In this document: positions 9,376-17,865 of the stretch, one piece after another
Position numbering within the stretch: position 1 is the stretch's first letter
Layout: each line of letters opens with the position of its first letter
NCBI GenBank assembly: GCA_903885605.1
Contig: CAISJD010000192.1
Span: 65,063 to 129,062 of the forward strand
Source: an uncultured Chthonomonas sp.
Lineage (GTDB): Bacteria; Armatimonadota; Chthonomonadetes; Chthonomonadales; CAJBBX01
Direction: 5' to 3'
DNA: 64,000 nt
Notes under the pieces: generated by a model
What the model was told of the DNA's origin: nothing
The model's database searches: none
Seen by the model: the letters and a program-made list of their open reading frames with translations, nothing else
Position numbers and translations under genes: made by a program

Positions 9376-12300
9376 ATGCCGTACGACACGCGTCCAGTGC
9401 ACCGGCGCACTGAAGCGCCCTCGTTCTACCTTGTGCTCAGCGTAGCGCTATGCCTTGGATGCCTTGCCCTGTCGGCTCCCGCCCGTTCCGCGGAACCGAT
9501 CACAGCAGGCTGCGAAGTAAGCTACCAGCCGTTCTGCATCGTAGACGCCCGCGGCCGCGCGACCGGCTTCTCCGTTGAGCTGATGGATGCCGCGCTCCGA
9601 GCCATGGGGCGCGGCGTGACATGGAAGACCGGCCTCTGGGCCGATGTTAAGACCTGGCCCGCCCGGGGCGTCGTGCAGGCGCTGCCCATGGTCGCCCGTA
9701 CACCGGAGCGGGAGGCGCAGTACGACTTCACCTTCCCCTACATGACACAGCACGGCGCCATTGTCGTGCGCCAGGACGAGAGGGGCTTGCGACAGCTCGC
9801 CGACCTGACGGGCCGCGATGTCGCGGTGATGAAGGGGGATATCTCAGAGGAGTTTATGCTCGGCGCAGGCAAGGGCGCCCGGCTGCACTCCCTGCCTACG
9901 TTCCCGGAGGCCCTGCGCCGCCTCTCCGGTGGCGAGTTCGATGCCGTGGTGATGCAACGGCTACTGGCGACGAGGCTGATTCGTGAGAGTGGCCTGACCA
10001 ACCTCCAGATCGCCGACCGCCCGCTGGAGGGCTTCAAGCAGGTCTTCTGCTTCGCCGTGAAGGAGGGCGACCGCAACACGCTGGCGCTCCTGAACGAGGG
10101 CCTCTCGCTCGTCATCGCCGACGGCACGTACGCCCACCTGCACGCCAAGTGGTTTGCCGCCATGGAGCTACCCATGCGGCGACGGCTGGTGATCGGCGGC
10201 GACAGCAGCTTCCCTCCCTACGAGTTCCTGGATGCGCATGGCCTGCCCGCCGGCCTCAACGTCGACCTGGCCCGCGCCGTCGCCGGAGAGGTCGGGCTTG
10301 ACATCGAGATCACGCTCGGGCCCTGGGATGCCGTCCGTAAACGGTTGGAGACCGGTGAGGTCGATGCACTGGGAGGCCTGGCCTACTCGCCGGACCGCGC
10401 GATGAAGGTGGACTTCGCCCCGCCGCATACCATGCTCAACTACGTCACCGTGGTGCGCCGTGCCGGCGGCGCGCCGCCCGAGACCGCCGCCGGGCTCCGG
10501 GGCAGGGGCCTCGTCGTCCAGCGTGGCGATATGAGCCACGACTTGGTTGTGCGCATGGGCCTGGGCTCACGCGCCGTGGCGGTGGGCTCGCAGAGGGAGG
10601 CCATGCAGCACGTCGTCGACGGCAAAGCAGACTGCGCCGTCGTGACGCGGCTCGCGGCCCTCGAATGGGAGCGGGCGCATGGGTTGGCGGGCCTCCGCGT
10701 CGGGCGCCAACCGATCCTCTCGGTTCCGTACGGTTTCGCCGTGGCCAAGGGGAACGGCGCCTTACTTGCCCAGATCAGCGAGGGCCTCAAGACCCTGGCC
10801 GAACGCGGCGAACTGAGGCGCATCCACAATAAGTGGCTGGGCCCTGACGACAGGCTGGATGCGGCGCTGGTGCTCCGCTACGTGGCCATGGTGGCAGGTC
10901 CCCTGCTCCTCGTGCTGCTGGGCGCGGTCCTCTGGGTCAGATCGCTCCGACGGCAGGTGGCGCTCCGCACCGCATCGCTGAGCCAGAGCGTGCAGCAGTT
11001 TGAACGGCTCATGCAGAACGCGCCGGACGGCATCATCATCCAGACCGAGCATCGGTTCCGGTACGTCAACACGGCGCTATGCAGGCTCCTCGGAGCCAGT
11101 GCGCCCGAGGATCTGATCGGACGCCCCGTCATGGAGCGGTTCCATCCGGCATTCCACAGCGTCATCGAAGAGCGCATCCACTCGCTGAACGTTCTGAAGG
11201 CCACGGCTCCTCCCATCGCACAGAGGTGGCTGCGGCTCGACGGCGGCGAGGTACCGGTCGAAGTCTCCGGCGTGCCCATCACCTACGAAGGCGCCGACGG
11301 CGGGCTGGTCTTCGTACGCGACATCTCAGAGCGTGAGCGGATGGAGGCGCAGCTCCGGCAGGCCCAGAAGATGGAGGCTGTCGGGCGGCTTGCCGGAGGC
11401 GTGGCGCACGACTTCAACAACATGCTGGTGGCCGTGCTCAACTACGTGGAGCTGGCCCGCGATGCCGTTGAACCCGGCCACCCGGTCCGGGAGTGCCTCG
11501 ACGAGATCGAGGGCGTGTCGCAACGCTCCGCCAACCTCACCCGGCAGCTCCTGGCGTTCGCCCGCCGGCAGACCATCGCGCCGACCGTGCTGGACCTGAA
11601 CGCCGAGATCGGCCGCATGCTCAGGATGCTCCGCAGCCTGATCGGCGAAGACATCGAACTGATCTGGAAGCCGGGTGAGGGGCTCTGGCCCGTCAAGGCC
11701 GACCCCTCGCAGGTCGACCAGGTCCTCGCCAACGTCAGCGTGAACGCCCGCGACGCCATGCGCGGACCCGGCACGCTGACGGTTGAGACCGCCAACGTCA
11801 CGATCGATGCCGCCACGGCATCGCAGCACGACGACGCGCTGCCGGGCGACTACGTGGCCCTGGCCCTGACAGACACCGGTCAGGGTATGGACGCCGAGGC
11901 GCTTGAGCATATCTTTGAGCCGTTCTACACGACCAAGGGGGTCGGCGAAGGCACGGGCCTAGGGCTGGCCACCGTTTTCGGGATCATGCAGCAGAACGGC
12001 GGCTTCGTGGAGGTCTCCAGTGCGGTGGGCCGTGGGACGACACTGACGATGTACTTCCCGCGAGAGATCGATGCGCGAGCCGATGCCGCCTCGCCGGCGC
12101 CCGTTGCCGAGCGGCCGGGCGGAGGCGAGACGATCCTGCTGGTGGAGGACGAGCGGGCCATCCTCGTCTCCACGACACGGCTGCTCGAACGGCTCGGCTA
12201 CCGCGTCCGGGCGGCCGGAGGGCCGGACGAAGCCCTGGCGGTCGCCCGGGAGCCGGGGACTCGGGTTAACTTGCTGCTCACCGACGTGGTTATGCCGGAG

Positions 12301-12501
12301 ATGACCGGCCCGGAACTCGCCGCCCGCCTGCTGGAACTGAAGCCCGGCATCAAGTGCATCTACATGTCCGGGTACACCGCCAACGTCATCGCACAGCATG
12401 GCGTCCTCGACGAGGGTGTACGGTTCCTGCCGAAGCCCTTCACGCGGGATGACCTGGCCGGCGCCGTTCGCGCCGCGCTGGACGACGAGCCGCACCCGTA
12501 A
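9376..12501 (+). CDS. BvgS-like hybrid sensor histidine kinase (tandem SBP_bac_3, TM, PAS, HisKA, HATPase, REC)
   Basis: Two periplasmic solute-binding-like domains (EPITAGCEVSYQPFCIVDARGRATGFSVELMDA; RRLVIGGDSSFPPYEFLDAHGLPAGLNVDLARA), TM YVAMVAGPLLLVLLGAVLWV, PAS QFERLMQNAPDGIIIQ, H-box AGGVAHDFNNML, N-box NARDAM, receiver ILLVEDE...LLTDVVMPEMTGPEL. Confidence 0.88.
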   Translation: MPYDTRPVHRRTEAPSFYLVLSVALCLGCLALSAPARSAEPITAGCEVSYQPFCIVDARGRATGFSVELMDAALRAMGRGVTWKTGLWADVKTWPARGVVQALPMVARTPEREAQYDFTFPYMTQHGAIVVRQDERGLRQLADLTGRDVAVMKGDISEEFMLGAGKGARLHSLPTFPEALRRLSGGEFDAVVMQRLLATRLIRESGLTNLQIADRPLEGFKQVFCFAVKEGDRNTLALLNEGLSLVIADGTYAHLHAKWFAAMELPMRRRLVIGGDSSFPPYEFLDAHGLPAGLNVDLARAVAGEVGLDIEITLGPWDAVRKRLETGEVDALGGLAYSPDRAMKVDFAPPHTMLNYVTVVRRAGGAPPETAAGLRGRGLVVQRGDMSHDLVVRMGLGSRAVAVGSQREAMQHVVDGKADCAVVTRLAALEWERAHGLAGLRVGRQPILSVPYGFAVAKGNGALLAQISEGLKTLAERGELRRIHNKWLGPDDRLDAALVLRYVAMVAGPLLLVLLGAVLWVRSLRRQVALRTASLSQSVQQFERLMQNAPDGIIIQTEHRFRYVNTALCRLLGASAPEDLIGRPVMERFHPAFHSVIEERIHSLNVLKATAPPIAQRWLRLDGGEVPVEVSGVPITYEGADGGLVFVRDISERERMEAQLRQAQKMEAVGRLAGGVAHDFNNMLVAVLNYVELARDAVEPGHPVRECLDEIEGVSQRSANLTRQLLAFARRQTIAPTVLDLNAEIGRMLRMLRSLIGEDIELIWKPGEGLWPVKADPSQVDQVLANVSVNARDAMRGPGTLTVETANVTIDAATASQHDDALPGDYVALALTDTGQGMDAEALEHIFEPFYTTKGVGEGTGLGLATVFGIMQQNGGFVEVSSAVGRGTTLTMYFPREIDARADAASPAPVAERPGGGETILLVEDERAILVSTTRLLERLGYRVRAAGGPDEALAVAREPGTRVNLLLTDVVMPEMTGPELAARLLELKPGIKCIYMSGYTANVIAQHGVLDEGVRFLPKPFTRDDLAGAVRAALDDEPHP

Positions 12502-12670
12502 CGCTGCCGGCGGCCTCGCTGCTGTAGCCCGACCCGCGCCACGGTCCTGCCGGACGCCCGTAGGGGCCCTGCCGCACGCCCACCTCCGCGCCCCGGCCCT
12601 CAAGACCTCCACGCCCGATCCTCATTGCGTTTCAGGCGCCTGCGCTCCGCCTTCAAGTCGAGAGAAGGGC

Positions 12671-12699
12671 TTGCGCTCCTCTTCCAAACGTGATATCCT
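12671..12699 (+). promoter_or_regulatory. Putative sigma70-like promoter upstream of SBBP-repeat gene
   Basis: TTGCGC - 17 bp - TATCCT with TGa extended -10; predicted 5' leader of about 120 nt. Confidence 0.35.
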
Positions 12700-12825
12700 A
12701 CGACCGGCAGGCGGACTAACGGCCGAACGGCTGCCATGGGCCGCCACCTGGATGGTACGGTTGCCATTAGCGGGCGGCCCCTCCGCGTTGAGGAGGCCGG
12801 TACTCGGAACTAACAGGAGTGTAAC

Positions 12826-15792
12826 ATGTTCAATCACTCGCTCCAGCGCCGGCGCGCGTTCGCACGCCCCCTTGCGCTCCTCGCCTGTACCGTCGCGGCA
12901 ACCACCGCGGCAGCCGCCCCCGCCGCGCGCCCACAGCGCGCTTCGGTCCCGAACCTGCCGCTGACGTTTGAGAAGAACACCGGGCATTGGCCCAGGGAGG
13001 TGCAGTTCGTCGCCCGCTCCGGCGGCGGCACGCTCTTCCTGACGAAGCGCGAGGCCGTGCTCGATCTGCGCGGCAAGGGCAGGTCCGCGGCGCTCCGGCT
13101 GAAGCTGGCCGGATCGAACCCCGCCGCGGTGGTGACCGGACTGGATAAGCAGTCCAGCATCGTGAACTACTTCCTCGGCAATGACCCGAAGCAGTGGTGT
13201 GTGAACGTCCCCACCTACTCCCGTGTCAAGCTGGCCGGCGTCTACCCCGGCGTCGATCTCGTCTATTACGGCGCGGGGAAGTCGCGCGCGCTGGAGTATG
13301 ACTTCGTGGTGAAGCCCGGCGCCGACCCGTCGCGCATCCGCATGGCGGTCTCCGGCGCGAAGTCGCTCCGCACGGTGGGCGGCCGGCTCATCGCCTCCAC
13401 GGCCTGCGGCGACGTGACGCTGAACCGGCCCTACGCCTACCAGACCGTGGCCGGCGTCCGCCGTCAGGTCGCCTGCTCCTTCACGCTGGAGCGCAACACG
13501 GTGGCCTTCCAGGTGGCGCGTTACGATGCGTCACGGCCGCTGGTCGTGGATCCGGTGCTCACCTACAGCACGCTGCTGGGTGACACCGGCCTGGACTATG
13601 GTTACGGCATTGCCGTGGACACCGTCGGTGCGGCCTACGTGACCGGCGCCACGGCTTCGGCCGCCTACCCGACCACCGCCGGCGCCTACGACACGACCCA
13701 AAACCTCAATGAGGATGTCTTCGTCACCAAACTCGATGCCTCCGGTTCGGGCTTGGTCTACAGCACCTTTATAGGAGGCTCGGGCGCCGACTACTGCTCC
13801 GGCATCGCCATCGATAGCGACGGCGCGGCCTACATGACAGGTTACACCCCTTCGTCCGACTTCCCGACCACCGCAGGCGCGTATGACACGATCTACAACA
13901 CGAACACAGACGCCTTCGTCGCCAAGCTGAATGCCACAGGCGCGACGCTGGTCTACAGCACGTTCCTCGGCGGCGCGGGCGCGGACTCCGGCAACGGCAT
14001 CGCCATCGACGGCTCCCGGGCGGCCTACGTCGTGGGCAGCACGGCTTCGGCCGCCTTCCCGGTCACGGCGGGCGCCTACGACACCACCCAGAGCGGCACC
14101 GACGGGTTCGTAAGCAAGCTGAATGCCGACGGAACCGCGCTGGTCTACAGCACCTTCCTGGGCAGCGCAGGTACTGATCAGGCTCGCGCCATCGCCCTGG
14201 ACGGCGATGGGGCTGCCTATGTCACCGGCAGCACGGACAACTACGAGTTTCCGACCACGTCAGGCGCATACAACACGAGCATCGGAGGAGGCACTGATGC
14301 CTTTGTCACCAAGCTGATTGCCAACGGAACCGCGCTGGTCTACAGCACCTTCCTGGGCGGCGAGCTGAACGACAACGGCTACGGTATCTGCGTGGACAGT
14401 TCCGGTGCGGCCTATGTCACCGGCAACACGGGTTCGACAGGCTACCCGACGACGCCGGGCGCCATTGATACGACGCAGAACGGCGCCAGCGATGTCTTCG
14501 TGACCAAGCTGAACGCCGCGGGCACGGGGCTGGGTTACAGCACCTTCCTGGGGTCCAGCAGCTACGACTACGGCTACGCCATAGCCGTCGACAGCGCCGG
14601 CGCGGCCTACGTCACCGGCAACACGTACAGGGGCGACTTCCCTAAGACGTCGGGCGCCTACGACACCGTGCATAACGGGAACGCTGATGCCTTTGTCTCC
14701 AAGGTCGACGCCTCAGGCGCCGCCCTGGCTTACAGCACCTTCCTGGGCGGCGCATCGAACGATACTGGCCAGGGCATCGCCCTCGATAGCACGAGCGCCG
14801 TCTACGTCACGGGCCACACGTTCTCGACCGCCTATCCGACCACCGTGGGCGCCTACGATACGTCGTACAGCAGCACCGGCGATGTCTTTGTTAGCAAGCT
14901 GACCCTGCCGGCCGCCACCACACTGTCTGTCTCCAGTGTCACCGGCCAGGTCGGCGAGCGCGTCTACATCACCGCCACGCTCACCTCGGGCGGCAGCGGC
15001 GTGTCGGGCGCGACGGTCAGGTTCACGATGCCCGGCGGCGCCACCATCGACCGGCTGACGGATGCCGCCGGCATCGCCGACTACTACTGGGATATCCCGG
15101 CGGGTCAGGCCGGCGCAACCATCGGGGCGGCCTTTGCGGGCAATGCGAGCTACCAGCTCTCGAGCGGCTCCGGCGCGCTGACGGTCACCGTGGCCTCCAA
15201 GGTCACGGTGCTGCCCGCGACAGGCACGGCGGGGCAGTCCACCGGCATCGTGGCGTACCTGTGGGACGGCAAGTCGATGTCCGGCCTCACGGGCAAGCAG
15301 CTGACGCTGAAGATCGACGGCGGCGCGGCCTCCAACTTCCCGGCCCTCACGTCCGGGACCTACGGCAAGACCACGTACACCTACGCCATTCCCGCGGCCA
15401 TGGCGGGAGGAGCGCACAGCACCACGGTGGACTGGGCAGGCGGCGGCGGCTACCCGGCCTCGCAGGGCACCGGCACGCTGAACGTAACAGCGCTGGCCAA
15501 CACCTACGTCTGGGTCCACAGCCACGGCGCCTCGCAGAACGTGGCCACCAAGCTGACCTGCTACCTGTATGACTATCGGCGCAACGGCGACCTGATCCCG
15601 GTCTCCGGTAAGTCCATCAGCTTCAGCGTGGCCGGCACCACGGTGGGCACGGCCACCACGGACAACTCCGGCAAGGCATTCCGGAACCACACTCCCGCAT
15701 CGGCCGGAGCCCTGACGCAGACCATGTCCTTCGCCGGTGACGCGGCCTACGCCGCCGCAAGCAACACCGGCACGCTCACCGTCGCTCCGTAG
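12826..15792 (+). CDS. Secreted SBBP-repeat (beta-propeller-like) protein with C-terminal Ig-like domains
   Basis: Signal peptide; N-terminal LTFEKNTGHWPREVQFVARSGGGTLFLTKREAVLDL...PGVDLVYYGAGKSRALEYDFVVKPGADPSRI typical of SBBP proteins; seven (L)xYSTFLGG...GIAxD...AAYVTG...FPTTxGAYDT repeats. Confidence 0.85.
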   Translation: MFNHSLQRRRAFARPLALLACTVAATTAAAAPAARPQRASVPNLPLTFEKNTGHWPREVQFVARSGGGTLFLTKREAVLDLRGKGRSAALRLKLAGSNPAAVVTGLDKQSSIVNYFLGNDPKQWCVNVPTYSRVKLAGVYPGVDLVYYGAGKSRALEYDFVVKPGADPSRIRMAVSGAKSLRTVGGRLIASTACGDVTLNRPYAYQTVAGVRRQVACSFTLERNTVAFQVARYDASRPLVVDPVLTYSTLLGDTGLDYGYGIAVDTVGAAYVTGATASAAYPTTAGAYDTTQNLNEDVFVTKLDASGSGLVYSTFIGGSGADYCSGIAIDSDGAAYMTGYTPSSDFPTTAGAYDTIYNTNTDAFVAKLNATGATLVYSTFLGGAGADSGNGIAIDGSRAAYVVGSTASAAFPVTAGAYDTTQSGTDGFVSKLNADGTALVYSTFLGSAGTDQARAIALDGDGAAYVTGSTDNYEFPTTSGAYNTSIGGGTDAFVTKLIANGTALVYSTFLGGELNDNGYGICVDSSGAAYVTGNTGSTGYPTTPGAIDTTQNGASDVFVTKLNAAGTGLGYSTFLGSSSYDYGYAIAVDSAGAAYVTGNTYRGDFPKTSGAYDTVHNGNADAFVSKVDASGAALAYSTFLGGASNDTGQGIALDSTSAVYVTGHTFSTAYPTTVGAYDTSYSSTGDVFVSKLTLPAATTLSVSSVTGQVGERVYITATLTSGGSGVSGATVRFTMPGGATIDRLTDAAGIADYYWDIPAGQAGATIGAAFAGNASYQLSSGSGALTVTVASKVTVLPATGTAGQSTGIVAYLWDGKSMSGLTGKQLTLKIDGGAASNFPALTSGTYGKTTYTYAIPAAMAGGAHSTTVDWAGGGGYPASQGTGTLNVTALANTYVWVHSHGASQNVATKLTCYLYDYRRNGDLIPVSGKSISFSVAGTTVGTATTDNSGKAFRNHTPASAGALTQTMSFAGDAAYAAASNTGTLTVAP
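13546..14905 (+). repeat. Seven tandem SBBP repeats (~64-65 aa / ~195 bp each) inside the CDS
   Basis: Recurrent LVYSTFLGGxGxDxGxGIAxDxxGAAYVTGxTxSxxFPTTAGAYDTxxxGxxDAFVxKLxAxGTA; also near-identical nucleotide blocks such as GCGCTGGTCTACAGCACCTTCCTGGGC. Confidence 0.85.
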
Positions 15793-15823
15793 CGCGACGG
15801 CCGCACCCACCGCAGCCGCATCG

Positions 15824-15863
15824 CACAGCGCCCCCGGAGGCTTTGGCTTCCGGGGGCGCTGTG
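15824..15863. terminator. Bidirectional terminator-like hairpin
   Basis: CACAGCGCCCCCGGA...TCCGGGGGCGCTGTG: perfect 15-bp stem with short loop between convergent genes (stops at 15792 + and 15914 -). Confidence 0.75.
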
Positions 15864-15913
15864 GCGTTTGGGTCGGACGTGTCAGACGGTTCGGACACGT
15901 CGGCCGAGCCAGG

Positions 15914-16144
15914 CTAGAAGGTTTTCGGCGCCGCCTCGGGCCTGGACTCGGCGGGCGCCGCGCTCGGCCGGCCGGGTATGGGCGTCACGGCGGATCCCTC
16001 GGCCATGGGGGTCTCGCGGGAGTTGGCCCGTGGCGGCTCCGGCGGACCGTAGGTCTCGTTCTTCTTGTCGGTGCATCCGGCCAGCGCCATGACTGCCGGC
16101 AGAACGCACCAAACGGCTCGCCGCCATGCGCTTCCTCGTCTCAT
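15914..16144 (-). CDS. Small predicted lipoprotein
   Basis: 76 aa; signal and lipobox VMALAGC followed by Pro/Ala-rich low-complexity sequence. Confidence 0.6.
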   Translation of the reverse strand: MRRGSAWRRAVWCVLPAVMALAGCTDKKNETYGPPEPPRANSRETPMAEGSAVTPIPGRPSAAPAESRPEAAPKTF

Positions 16145-16326
16145 GCGTCTCTCCTTCCTTGTCGTGCGTCGCGGGTACGGGAGGTCCGGCGATCGCAGCG
16201 TCTGCGACGGTTGGGTCCGCCGCAGGCGCTCCGGTCGCCGGTCAGGGGTTCCTCCCGCTGCGCCTCACCTCCGCTTCAGGGGCCGGCAGGGGGTTACGCC
16301 GGCAGCGGCGCGAGGCGCCCTCGCAT

Positions 16327-17196
16327 CTACGGCTGGTAGTCCGGGCGGAACAGCCAGCGGTGGCATCCGTTCCACCAGGTGCTGAAGCCGCCCGAGGCGT
16401 TGAGGACGTCGCCGGTCTCGGTGTTGGTGGTCGAGAAGGGGTCCATGTTCGGGTCGGCCTTGAGCGGCCGCCACTTCGAGTGACCGTCGGCGAAGGTGAA
16501 GTTGTCGCCGCTGCCGTGGACCCATGAGTTGTACTTGGGCATGCCGGCGTAGAGGCGCAGCGCGTCGCGATAGCCGTTGGTGGTAGCCGCGGCGCACCCG
16601 GCGGCGCTACGCGGTTGGTAGACGCAGGGCTGCGTGGCGTCGGGACAGGTCAGCGTTGGGTTCACGTTGGCGTATCCCAGCGGCCCGCTCTTCAGGAACC
16701 CGGTCCAGACCATGATCACATCGGCCTGTTGCGGGATGCCCGGCTGTGGGTAGCTGCCCAGGTCGCCGTTGAAGATGCCGGAGATCCGGTGCGGCGTCCT
16801 GACGGTGGGGGTGGCATTGAGCGACCAGGGCATGGTGCTCGGGCACTCCAGCACGCCGACGTTCTTCATGTACGACTGGATCGCGTTGGCCCAGATGCAC
16901 TGGCCCAGGCCGGCCGATCCCCCGCGGATGTCGTAGGGCGTCGACCAGAAGTAGGTGGCTCCCCAGCCGATGCCGGGGATGTTGAGCAGGCCCTGAGGCA
17001 TCAACTCGTCGTAGTCCTGCGAGTACATCAGGATGGCGAGGCCGTGCTGCTTCATGTTGGAGAGGCAGGAGGCCTGCCGGGCCTTCTCCCGGGCCTGTGC
17101 GAAGACCGGGAAGAGGATGGCCGCCAGTATCGCGATGATGGCGATAACTACCAGCAGCTCGATGAGGGTGAACCCACGTCTCTGATCAGCGCGCAT
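16327..17196 (-). CDS. DUF1559-family prepilin-like protein (type II/IV pilin N-terminal methylation signal)
   Basis: [64 protein letters not shown] ... C-terminal [12 protein letters not shown]. Confidence 0.88.
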   Translation of the reverse strand: MRADQRRGFTLIELLVVIAIIAILAAILFPVFAQAREKARQASCLSNMKQHGLAILMYSQDYDELMPQGLLNIPGIGWGATYFWSTPYDIRGGSAGLGQCIWANAIQSYMKNVGVLECPSTMPWSLNATPTVRTPHRISGIFNGDLGSYPQPGIPQQADVIMVWTGFLKSGPLGYANVNPTLTCPDATQPCVYQPRSAAGCAAATTNGYRDALRLYAGMPKYNSWVHGSGDNFTFADGHSKWRPLKADPNMDPFSTTNTETGDVLNASGGFSTWWNGCHRWLFRPDYQP

Positions 17197-17379
17197 GGTG
17201 CGCCGCTCCTTTCTGGTGTGCGGGAGGCCTGCGCGGCCTCCTTGCAAGCGGGTCGGGCCCTGCCCGGGCGTGACGGCGGCGTTGACGGAATAGGCCGATC
17301 TGCGTGAACTTCCCGCCGATGGCCCTTCCCGGCGCAACGTCACGCCCGGTTGGTCCGTCGAATGTCCGTAATGCCGGGG

Positions 17380-17841
17380 TTAGTCGATGACGCGGCGAGC
17401 CATGGTCGGTGATGACAGGCGCGCCTCGGCTACCGGCTCAGGCATCATCAGCTCAGCCTCGCGGCGGGCAGCTTCACGGGCGTGGATGCGGGCATAGATG
17501 CGTGCCGAGATCGGGCTGGGTGATGTCTCCATGGGCAGGTGCGATGTGTCGTTGGCGCGGGCCACGCCCACCGCGTAGATGCCGATGTAGGCCGCGACGG
17601 CGGCGTTGGCCGCGAGCCGGACCGTGCGGGGATGGACCCGCCATGCCCACTCGAGGATGCCCAGGGCCATCCCCAGTGCGCCGAGCTTGACGGCCGCCAG
17701 CGCCCACGGGCTGTGGGCGAGGAGCCGCGCCATGAAGGGGTTGGCCTCCGCCGCGCCGCAGCGGCCGACCAACCAGAGTGTCGCTGCCAGGTCGGCAATG
17801 CCGAGGGCAGCAAGAGCGACGGTCTGTCGATGCAGTTTCAC
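17380..17841 (-). CDS. Small membrane protein, DUF5658-like
   Basis: GTG start with SD GGAGG: VKLHRQTVALAALGIADLAATLWLVGRCGAAEANPFMARLLAHSPWALAAVKLGALGMAL...; hydrophobic segments with the (A)DLxxTxxxxxxGxxxExNP pattern. Confidence 0.6.
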   Translation of the reverse strand: MKLHRQTVALAALGIADLAATLWLVGRCGAAEANPFMARLLAHSPWALAAVKLGALGMALGILEWAWRVHPRTVRLAANAAVAAYIGIYAVGVARANDTSHLPMETSPSPISARIYARIHAREAARREAELMMPEPVAEARLSSPTMARRVID

Positions 17842-17865
17842 CTTGGTCGCCTCCGAGGAGTTGAG

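Noticed and set aside
9060-9410. 116-aa minus-strand ORF in the kinase leader
   Set aside because: No SD, no motifs and unusual Cys/Pro/Arg composition; the region is better explained as a non-coding leader.
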